Shown: positions 54,434 to 64,000 of the stretch, in pieces
How positions within the stretch are numbered: the first letter of the stretch is position 1
Layout: every line of letters starts with the position of its first letter
Source of the DNA: Selaginella moellendorffii
Taxonomy: Eukaryota; Streptophyta; Lycopodiopsida; Selaginellales; Selaginellaceae
Length of the DNA stretch: 64,000 bases
Assembly: GCF_000143415.4 (NCBI RefSeq)
Contig: NW_003314383.1
Span: forward strand, 62,208-126,207
Direction of reading: 5' to 3'
Notes under the pieces: generated by a model
Told to the model about the DNA's origin: nothing
The model's input: only the letters and a program-made list of their open reading frames with translations
The model's database searches: none
Program-made: the position numbers and the translations under genes

Positions 54434-56531
54434 TCACAGACCAATAGCATCCAGGAGCTGCGTGTGCTTATCTACAGATACCAGAGAGTTTGCAGTGAGC
54501 ATGCCACTGGCAGCTACAGCAGGAACTCCGATTCCTGGAAACACCGAGTCTCCGCAGCAAAAAAGATTCTTGATTGGAGTCTCGGGACCAGGGAACGTGT
54601 CCTTGCCTGCTCGGATAGCAGGTCCATAAGTACCACGATGCCTGCGTAAGAAACGCTCGTGTGTCAATGGTGTCCCGACGAGCTTCACATCGCAGCTGTC
54701 TGCTGAGAATCCGGTCCCGAGCGCTCGCTGCACAGCTTTCCACATGACCTGAACAAAGCAACCAGTCAAGGAAATCACGAACGAGAAAAGAAAGACGAAC
54801 CTGAGACCGTTCTTCTTTGAGCTGTTTGTATGCAGCAGACTGGCGATCAAGGCCTTTCCAGAGGTGATAAGGCTCCGTTCCTGGCGTGTATGCGTGCAGG
54901 ACGTGCTTTCCAGGGGGTGCGAGATTGGGACTGAGAGCACTTGGCATGGAAATCAAAACAACATTTTGTGGTGCGTCCACCCCTTGCTCCCAGCTATCAA
55001 CCACTATATGATGGATTCCAAGATCAGCAGGTAGGTCCTAAATGGTTAGCTGATAGATAGTACTTTGTTCCTGGAGAAAGAGAAATGCCCACCTTTGCTT
55101 CCACACCGAGATGCAAGTGCATAAAGGAATCGCACTGTGGAGTTTCAGTTGCACGCTTTTGATATTCTTGTGGAACCTCCTTTGGAGGGAGCAACGCCAC
55201 CGTATTCCATATTGACGCATTGCTTATGACCGCTTTGCGTGCAACAACAACCTGCATTATATGGAAGGATCAGGATCTGTGGCTTGACATCTTTCGAGTA
55301 CCTGGCCATTTCTCAGCTTTACCCCCTTCGCACGGCCATTTTCAACCAGAATTTGCTCAACATGACACCCCAAGGAAAGCTGTCCGTTGTGTTTCTCGAG
55401 GCCGCGTACAAGAGCGTCGATAATTGCCTCAGTCCCTCCATGAGGATACTCCAGCATGCATCCAGGCTTATACCATTCGGAAAACATGTAGACCTGTTTG
55501 TACGAGTTCAAAGTTAGACAAGTAGCTCAACTGACGACAAGAAGCGAGCTCACCACTTCGGCGGCAAGTGTGCCATCAGCCTTAAGGCCCGAAAGAAGGA
55601 AAGGCAGCAAATCCAGCCAGTTGCGAAGGAAAGGATCCTTAATCTCCAGTGCGTCGAGAATCTCCGAAAAAGGTCCCAGAAGCCTCGGCGCATTCAAAGC
55701 TCCTTTGAATCCCATTCGCATGAAGGATGAGATGAGCTGTGGGGAATAACGTCCCAGAACGGTAAAAAGAGCGCCCCAGTCACCTCGAAGAGCTGCTGGT
55801 GGCAGGGCCATGGCAGCTTCAGAGAGTCCCAGCACAGTTTCCTGAATTTTGATCAAGTGTCAGTCAGTGGCAAGTGAGTTTCTCAACACTTCACTTGAAG
55901 TCTCTTCCATTCTGCTACAGCATTCGAGCCACCATACTTTTCCAACACCTGGTACACAGATACTAACAGACGGAGAGTTATTTTCCAGAGCAAAAGCTTG
56001 CAAGCTTGTGCAAATACTTAGTACCTGTGGAAAATGGGATGGACCAATCTCGGACAAGAAGCTGCCTTGCGGAAGATGAACCATCCAGGAATCATACTTT
56101 GCGCACTCGACACGCTCACCCAAGGCATCCAGTACCTGGAGAAGATACAACAAAGTTAGTTTATAGCTCGTAGTATATGATACTTTGACCTGAGCAAGGG
56201 GATTGGCTTGAGGACCCTTGGACGAGAGACCCGAGAAGAGCGAAGGCCCCGAATCGAAACGATAGCCTCCGATTTGGAAGGAATGCGCGGCTCCTCCAGC
56301 AAGGGTATGACTCTCCAGGACGACGACGTCTTCGCCATACCTGGCAAGCAAGCCGCCACAGCTCAAGCCGCCAATCCCACTCCCAATCACCACATAATCC
56401 GCCCCCGCCTTGCCTGGAAATCAAATGTAGGCGTAGGAGGAGCGAGCAAGCGAGCATTTCTCCAGCTTACCTCTGAGGCCCTTTCGATCGATGGTGTGAA
56501 CGACGCTCGGGGCTGAGACGAGGCTGGCCAT
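54434..56531 (-). CDS. carotenoid isomerase-like FAD oxidoreductase
   Basis: Member of the CRTISO/phytoene-desaturase-related FAD family, probably plastidial; the substrate is not established for the CRTISO-like branch. Minus-strand exons begin MASLVSAPSVVHTIDRKGLR at 56531, then the dinucleotide-binding fold ADYVVIGSGIGGLSCGGLLA and the FAD-contact ESHTLAGGAAHSFQIGGYRF. Next are DSWMVHLPQGSFLSEIGPSH, LLGPFSEILDALEIKDPFLR, PGCMLEYPHGGTEAIIDALV, VVVARKAVISNASIWNTVAL, FMHLHLGVEAK, GKHVLHAYTPGTEPYHLWKG, FLRRHRGTYGPAIRAGKDTF and the C-terminal FAD motif NLFCCGDSVFPGIGVPAVAA. It ends at 54434. About nine exons. The N terminus is short for a transit peptide. Confidence 0.88.
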
Positions 56532-56646
56532 CCAATCCAAATGCCCTAAACTCCCATCTAAGAAAGAGATCATGCTTGTGGAATACAATATAGCGATGCC
56601 TTGTGTGCACTACCTATCATCAGGAATCACTGGTCGACTGATCCCA

Positions 56647-57888
56647 ATGCCTTGGTTCTCGGCAGCGATGATAGTTGTGATACTGACAGCAATTTTGGAG
56701 CTTGGAGTGGTCCAGAGCAGCACCGTGGTGGGATACTACTCACACTCTTGCCCGGCGGCCGAGAAGATTGTGAGCCAGGTTGTGGCGGAGCAATTCGCAA
56801 CCAGGCCGCTCGTCGCTGCCGGTATACTTCGACTCTACTTCCACGACTGCTTCGTAGAGGTAGCGCGCGAAAGTGGTAAAATCCTGTTCTTACATTTCTG
56901 TGTGTATCAAAGGGATGCGATGGATCCATTCTTCTCGACGCATCGCCCGACGGCACACCGCCTGAGAAGCGGAGCCTGGCAAACAATAACACAGCCACTG
57001 GATTCGAGCTCGTCGACGCGGCCAAGAGACGCATCGAGGCGGTCTGTCCGGGTACCGTATCGTGCGCTGACATTCTCGCTCTGGCCGCCAGAGACTCCGT
57101 CGCAATAGTAAGTGCCTGGATCATCATGGTCGAATAAGCTCTTCACAGGTTCTTGATGATTGTTGCTCGGTGATATAGTCGGGGGGACCTCGCTGGGAGG
57201 AGCCAACTGGACGCTACGATGGAAGGGTGTCTCTGGCGTCCAATGCTGATGGCAGCATTCCTGGGCCTTCCTTCAACCTCACTCGCCTCATCCAATCCTT
57301 CGCAAACAAGACACTCGATTCCAGGGACCTTGTCACACTCTCGGGTACGATCAGATGCATGAAGATAACATAACCCATGTCGAAACAATCAATGCAGGAG
57401 GCCACACGATCGGTCGATCCCATTGCGCCAACTTCCAAATCCGTCTCTACAATTTCTCTGGAACCGGGCTACCGGACCCGGCGTTGAATCCCGCCTACGC
57501 CGCTGCTTTGAGACGGATCTGCCCAAACACTTCTCCGGCCAGGCGCGCGACACTGTCTCTAGACAGAGGCAGCGAGATCCCCTTCGACAACTCGTACTTT
57601 GTGCAGCTCCTGGCTGGCAACGGGCTTCTCAGGAGCGACGAGGAGCTGCTGCTGGATGGATCCATGCGGGGCCTCATCAGTGCTTTCGCCGCAAACCAGC
57701 GACTCTTTTTCCGCGAGTTTGCCAAGGCTATGGTGAAGTTGGGAGGGATTGGTGTCAAGGATTCCATCCAGGGCGAGATCAGGCTGCATTGCCGGCGCGT
57801 GAATAGAAGAAACTCTGGATCATCCCCGCGAGTTCCCACGCCACCAGCTCCAATAATGCGCTCCAGAGCTCCGCCACCTCCGTACTAG
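56647..57888 (+). CDS. class III peroxidase with Pro-rich C-terminal tail (second of three)
   Basis: Exons 56647-56859, 56913-57107, 57179-57344 and 57398-57888 give 354 residues; intron positions equal those of the two flanking peroxidases. Signal peptide [20 protein letters not shown], mature start [19 protein letters not shown], distal His [49 protein letters not shown], proximal His [10 protein letters not shown], and [20 protein letters not shown]. After the usual C-terminal Cys ([10 protein letters not shown]) the protein goes on with about 29 residues rich in Pro, Ser and Arg ([20 protein letters not shown]), which may bind wall polymers or target the protein. The start at 56647 is preferred over 56572 because it gives a clean signal peptide. 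Confidence 0.92.
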
Positions 57889-58032
57889 TATAAAGCCTGG
57901 TCTGCTAACGCATTTTTAATTAAAGTGGCGATTCTCTCCAAAAGAAGAAGCACTTTCTTCTTCCTTTGATCTAGAGTTTCAATCAGAAGCAAGCCAAAGA
58001 GAATCAAGTTATTGGGGGATCACACCATTTGC

Positions 58033-59248
<1,216 letters not shown>

Positions 59249-59838
59249 TCTCATCTGTCTCTCTCTCTCTTTCACGCAGTGTTAGAATGGCTTCTCGAGT
59301 TAGATGAGTTTATTTCCTTGGGAAAGCTAAAGGCGAGCAATAGTACAGTAGGCTTTTGACAATGGTAGCACCCTTCTTTTGCCTTTCGCCAAAGTGAAAA
59401 ATAAAAATAAAAATGAAAGAGCCAAATCTTTTTCCTTGACTGCGACTGAGGCAGTGCAACGAGCATTTCAGTACGTAGCCAAGTGCCCGACGACACAAGC
59501 ACACAGTTGCTCGCGTGGCCCTCGCAAGCCCGTGTTAGCTGGGACTTTTGCGATCATAGCTTCTCGTTAGAGCTTGTGATTTGTCGCGGAATCCGTGTCA
59601 AAGTGCCTCCGGTATATTATATCTCAGATTTTCTTGGACAAGGAAAGCTACGTTTGTGTGACTGGTCAATCGCCGAGCGGGAGGCTCGTCCCTATGAGAT
59701 TTCTCTTCTTTCTATAGAACAAGATCCGCTTTGATCGCGGAGATATTACTCGAAAGTTCTTCTAGGAAACAATGCCAGTCAGATAAGAAAGACGAGACCG
59801 ACAGCTTACCAAATAAAAGGAGACCACTCTTTCGTTCC
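59249..59838. other. peroxidase promoter and SWC4 3' flank (duplicated at 12.1-12.6 kb)
   Basis: 590 bp between the peroxidase start and the SWC4 stop. From about 59365 rightwards it matches the reverse complement of 12125-12575, so this is the parent flank of the duplication. AAAAATAAAAATAAAAAT lies at about 59397-59415. No gene seen. Confidence 0.55.
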
Positions 59839-61947
59839 TCAGCTTTCTGACTTCAACTTGCGAGCACGTTTCTGCTGAGGTGGAGATGGAGGCGTGTCTG
59901 AAAATCTTGCTGGAGCCTGTACCACAGAAAGATACCAGAATTGGCATTCGAATGTAGCGTACGCAACATTTACCTTGCGCTTGTGATCGCGCTTGCCTAT
60001 TCGTTCTCCTGAAACATGTTAACCATTACATAAATCAAAAACCAACACAATGGCCACTCACCTGATACAGCAGCAGCACGGTCACCTCCTCGAAATCCCC
60101 TCTGTAACCAGGAAAAATTCACCATATTAACCAACATTAAGAAAAATAAAGAACACCTTCGGGGTATTAGGCGTTGAAACTTCTGGGTGTGTTTCCCGCA
60201 TGAATGAAACAGTCGCCTCGTTCCATTGAACCTACAACTCAGCGTCGTTAGAAGATTAAAGAAAAAAGGAGACAATTATATATGAAGCACGCACCGCCTT
60301 TTGAAGGTTTACTAGATTGAGAACTTCCCTTCTCAATTCCAAATGCTCACGACATATCGATTCGGTAGGAATTTTCGGCTCCAAACGAACCTACAAGCAT
60401 GAAAGTCAAAAGGAATGAAATGCCTGTCCCATTGGATTACCCCAAGTTCATCAAGTAGTATTTGCTCGATACGCTTCACTATCCGTGCTCCAACTGACGA
60501 AAGCATACTTTGTACCATTTGCCCCAAATTAGGACCTCGAAGAAACACGCGATGCTGCTAGCGAAGTCAAGGTGAGTAGACAAAAAAAGCACAATTTAGA
60601 CAAAAATTACGGACCCCACGAGTAGTAGTAGTGGTAGACGTCGCTGCTGCTGCAGTATCAGTAGAAGGCTGCGTAAGATCTGTTCCAGGGGCAGAAGGTT
60701 GTTCTGCCTGCTCGTCCACCTGTTATGGTTATAGTTCCGGTGTTTAATGCTGAAAGAAAAATGAAATGTAAAAATACGTACTTTACTCAGACGGGCTTCG
60801 GTAATACGCTTAGCCTCCGCGAGTACCTATGCAAGAACACCAGTTAAAAGGAGTAAGAAATGAAGAACACGCATACTTCCGCGTCCTCCCGCTCCTGTTG
60901 CCTCGACTGAGACAATAGCAAGCCAAGGGCGCGCTTGCGTTCCGTTTCATAATTGAAGTTGTATGCGTCCTGAAAGGGCATCCCGAATTCAGCGTTAGCT
61001 CAAGATTTCATGCAGATTTATACCTTCACATGCGGATGGTCAGCCACCTCTTCAGGAGTTGTGGCCCTGGATAATATTATTGCTTTGGACGCTTCATATC
61101 AAAGGAGAAGTGTTAGGAAGTACTGAGAAACACATACGGAGACAAGGGCAACCTGAGTAGTAGCGATCCTTGAGTTCCTCAACAGTACGTGGAGGAGAGA
61201 ACCTGTCCGCTATTATAACGAATCGAAGGTCGAATTGCTCGCACATGCTGAACAGAAGGTCTGTTTCTTGTTTCGTCCATTTCTACAAAATAGAAAAAGA
61301 AAAAGAAGAAAAATGTTAAGCACACAAAATGGTCTTAGCACATACCGTATCTGCTAGGTGCTTGTTGTACTCGTCATCTGTATACTTCAAGACTGCCACA
61401 GACTGTTTGAAGTTTGATTCTCTTAGACGAAACACAAGAAGGCCAAAGAAATTAAAGGCACTCACTCTATTGTACTTCGCGAAAGCGTAATCCCCGGTCG
61501 GCACCACCGAGTCCACGACTCGCACCTAGAAAATAAAAATAAAAAACATGTTTCGAATGCTAAAGTCTTGAATGTACGTGGTCACAGACCCAATGTGATA
61601 GCTGCAACCCATCCGTGCGTGCCGAATTCGCAAAAGGAAGCCATTGCCACGAAATCTATCGAAAAACAAAATTTTCCAGATGCTATTTTGCAAGGAAGCT
61701 TACCTTTTGAGACGAAGCTTGACGTTGCTTGGTATCCACAGAGGCTATCAGAGGCGGCAGACCTCCAGTGAGAGCATATACCTACATGAATGCCCGTAAT
61801 TCAATCCGGAGCTAGAATAGAGCTACTCTTTCTTACCTCCCGGGAGACACGATCGAGCTTCTTGGGCACCGTCTCCTTGGGCGCCCGGACGCGCTTGTCG
61901 CCCACAGGCCCTCCCTTGGGCAGCCCAAGGATGTCCTTGGCGTCCAT
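59839..61947 (-). CDS. SWC4: SWC4/DMAP1 chromatin-remodelling subunit
   Basis: Shared subunit of the SWR1 (H2A.Z deposition) and NuA4 acetyltransferase complexes. Start 61947: [20 protein letters not shown], then [76 protein letters not shown], the SANT-type segment [40 protein letters not shown] and YYS. A helical C-terminal part follows ([60 protein letters not shown]), ending [16 protein letters not shown] at 59839. About fifteen small exons with roughly 50-70-bp introns. Its last exons and flank were copied to 11.5-12.6 kb. Confidence 0.92.
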
Positions 61948-62011
61948 TTCCCCCCTGCCCTAAAATCCTCTAGAGATTCTCTTGGTAATGTGATGGAATC
62001 TTTTTTAAATT

Positions 62012-64000
62012 TCAAAAACGCTTCCTCTTGCTCGCAAAGAGCTGCTCTCTGCGAAACCAGACGTAGAGGCCGATTCCAGCGATGGCCAAAACGAAGACAA
62101 GCCAGCTCCAGGGGAAAGGCGCGTCCTTGAAACATACTATCGCTGCCTCGAGGTGTGAGGAAGCCTCGAAGGCGAGATGGTGAGCGCCGTAGAGGTCGTG
62201 CTCGGCGGATTTGAGGAAGAAGAGAGCCAAATTGAAATCGAAGTGAGACATGGCCGATGTTGCCTTGTTGAGCTTGTAGAGTAGTAAGTTCCATCTCTGG
62301 TTCATCTCGGTCCCCTGTCTGCTCTTGAGCACAGCCTTCTCGCCTCCCAGTCCCTTCAACGTTTCCAGCATCTCAATGGCTCCCCACACCGTCGTGTTGA
62401 GCATCGTGTGCAGGACGTTGCGAGGAGCTGCGTCTCTCTGCGCGAATGACAGCGACGAGAGCTTCGAAAACGGACCAAACGGCGTGTTCCCCAGGCTCCA
62501 AGTGTAGTCTAGAAACGTCGAGTTGTGCTCGCTGCTCCAGGTGAGGTACGTCGGTGTCACGCCCCACAGAGTTTGAAGCAGCGACGCGACGAGTGGACGC
62601 TCGAGCCTTCTCGTCTCCACCATCATGGGACGATGGTTGCAATTGAACTCGGACACCGTCTGGTATCCTTTGCTCCGGATGGCGATTATCATGTCCCTGA
62701 AAGCCATCGACTGATGGTCGCGGTCCAGCATGACGATCCTGTCGCTCTTGAGATCAAAGACGTAGACTGGAACTATCCGAGCCATGAAGTTGTTCGAGCT
62801 GCCGCTGGAACCGGCCATCTTCTCTAGCTCCACTTGGTTCTCAGCCAGCAAGTAGTGCAGCTGCTTCGAGTCTATGTAATCGTTGACAAAGAGGCTGTAG
62901 CGATCGATGAGAACTCGTGAGGTGTAGCTCTTGGTGGAGCGGGCGAGGAGCGCCGAACACAGAGCGCATTCGTCCATATCTATCGTAAACCTCTTGAAGA
63001 CGAGAGACTGGCCGTGAAAGAGCAGACCCTCCGAGGCCTCCTTCTTGAACGTCTCCTCGATCTCCTCCCACTTTATCTGCTCCGAGTCGCCGCCATCGCC
63101 ATGCTTGAAGTGAAAGAAATGCACCTCCAACTCACGATCGTAGTAGACTGGAATCCTCATCGCGGGAGCTAGCAGCATCTGCGAGGCACTCCAGACGAGC
63201 GCCGCTAGATCAGCCAGCAGCGCCTTTTGAGCCGGGCTCTCGTGAAAAGCCGCCGCGTATGGATAGAGCTCGCTGCGCAGCACCAGACCCTCTCCGGAGA
63301 GAGCCGGGCCATACTCGATCGGACCGGCAGCGAGATCGATCCACACGTAGCGCTCCCGGCCCATCCAAAGATTCCCCAGGCACTTGGTGAAGGCCGAGTG
63401 GAGCTCGTCGCCGTCTCCCGGCTGGTAGTCGTATCCGTACGACCGAGCCTGGCGCTTGAGGTTGAGGATGTAGATGACGTACGACGCCAGCGGCTTGGCG
63501 AGGTCCGCCCGTACCAGCTCGTCCACCACAGTGTACGGCACCGGGGTGTAATAGACGCTCGAGAGTGACGAGGGGCGATCGACAGTGCCTTGGATCGCCC
63601 GAAACATGGAATCGGCGAGATTGCTGCTGCCACTGTCCCTCACCACATCGATCTCGATCTTGGATCTCACGTTTAGCCTGTGATTGCTAGTCCCACCCGT
63701 GCCGATCACATGGACGTGCTCGTTCTTGTTGAGGATCTCCAGGTAGCGCCCCAGCTGCTGCTCCAGCTGATGCTTCTGATCGCTCGAGAAACCCACCAGC
63801 TTCACCGTCACTGACGTTGTGGACTGGAGCGAGAGGATTGAGTGGAGCTTGTAGTCCAGGTCGTGGCGCGGGGTGGAGAGGAAGTGCTTGAGGCCGGGGC
63901 GCAGGAGCTCGAATGTGTCGTTGCCGGCCAGGGGATCCGCCTTGAATTCCTGCGCCAAGACCGTGTCGAGCCCGTAGGATGACGCGTCGGAGCCGGTGGC
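62012..64000 (-). CDS. large plant membrane protein, 5' end outside window
   Basis: One uninterrupted frame from the window edge to a stop at 62012 (over 660 residues), with no intron, unlike its neighbours. Sequence begins (edge) ATGSDASSYGLDTVLAQEFK, so the true start and a likely signal peptide lie outside. Segments include TTSVTVKLVGFSSDQKHQLE, VYYTPVPYTVVDELVRADLA, RYVWIDLAAGPIEYGPALSG, NNFMARIVPVYVFDLKSDRI, and near the C terminus one transmembrane helix (WSWLVFVLAIAGIGLYVWF) followed by a basic tail (RREQLFASKRKRF). That topology gives a large lumenal or extracellular part and a short cytosolic tail. It resembles plant-wide single-pass proteins of unknown biochemical role (At3g28720 type, from memory); I assign no function. 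Confidence 0.75.
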   Translation of the reverse strand, partial: ATGSDASSYGLDTVLAQEFKADPLAGNDTFELLRPGLKHFLSTPRHDLDYKLHSILSLQSTTSVTVKLVGFSSDQKHQLEQQLGRYLEILNKNEHVHVIGTGGTSNHRLNVRSKIEIDVVRDSGSSNLADSMFRAIQGTVDRPSSLSSVYYTPVPYTVVDELVRADLAKPLASYVIYILNLKRQARSYGYDYQPGDGDELHSAFTKCLGNLWMGRERYVWIDLAAGPIEYGPALSGEGLVLRSELYPYAAAFHESPAQKALLADLAALVWSASQMLLAPAMRIPVYYDRELEVHFFHFKHGDGGDSEQIKWEEIEETFKKEASEGLLFHGQSLVFKRFTIDMDECALCSALLARSTKSYTSRVLIDRYSLFVNDYIDSKQLHYLLAENQVELEKMAGSSGSSNNFMARIVPVYVFDLKSDRIVMLDRDHQSMAFRDMIIAIRSKGYQTVSEFNCNHRPMMVETRRLERPLVASLLQTLWGVTPTYLTWSSEHNSTFLDYTWSLGNTPFGPFSKLSSLSFAQRDAAPRNVLHTMLNTTVWGAIEMLETLKGLGGEKAVLKSRQGTEMNQRWNLLLYKLNKATSAMSHFDFNLALFFLKSAEHDLYGAHHLAFEASSHLEAAIVCFKDAPFPWSWLVFVLAIAGIGLYVWFRREQLFASKRKRF

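Overview
The window looks like nuclear DNA of a land plant, most likely a Selaginella-type lycophyte. Genes encode a phytochrome, plastid proteins, an NB-ARC-LRR protein, class III peroxidases and a shaggy-like kinase. Almost every intron I could place is only about 45-70 bp with GT-AG ends, and neighbouring genes are separated by tens to a few hundred bases. The species is an inference; no species marker was searched.

Layout. 1-12.6 kb is gene-poor and AT-rich. It holds remains of LTR retrotransposons: a minus-strand LTR with a primer-binding site (2577-3750) abutting a stop-riddled plus-strand Ty3/gypsy chromovirus body (3751-7897) and its 3' LTR, a 477-bp tandem duplication (8499-9451), and a duplicated 3' piece of the SWC4 gene (about 11540-12575). 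12.6-64 kb is dense. In order: a giant NB-ARC-LRR gene (+), phytochrome (+), an SPL7/CRR1-type SBP copper regulator (-), a TBL-type O-acetyltransferase-like gene (+), plastid CPN10 (-), APC6/CDC16 (-), TRAPPC2/sedlin (-), a coiled-coil protein (-), a SWIM-RING protein (+), HAT1 (-), a thioredoxin-fold membrane protein (-), a DA1-like LIM peptidase (-), a small unknown gene (-), plastid glycerol-3-phosphate acyltransferase (-), a tail-anchored GTPase whose last intron carries a Ty3/gypsy insertion (-), VIP3/SKI8 (+), a GSK3/shaggy kinase (+), three class III peroxidases around a CRTISO-like gene, SWC4/DMAP1 (-), and a large plant membrane protein running off the right edge (-).

The genes are mostly housekeeping and unrelated in function. 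Three are nuclear chromatin factors (HAT1, VIP3/SKI8 of the Paf1 and Ski complexes, SWC4 of SWR1/NuA4) and two are plastid proteins (CPN10, GPAT), with CRTISO-like probably a third. Several neighbours share very short divergent promoters or nearly touching 3' ends, and telobox-like AGGGTTT motifs lie just upstream of several start codons.

Most unusual items: (1) a Ty3/gypsy element with a 104-bp LTR at one end and an inverted LTR at the other, flanked by a perfect 5-bp target duplication, sitting inside a GTPase intron so that its inverted ends could fold the element out; (2) a clear U12-type AT-AC intron in TRAPPC2; (3) an NB-ARC-LRR protein of about 2,263 residues with an array of roughly 20 copies of a Cys-Leu-Ala-Ile-Ile-Pro-like motif before the NB-ARC domain; (4) an inverted duplication linking both ends of the window.
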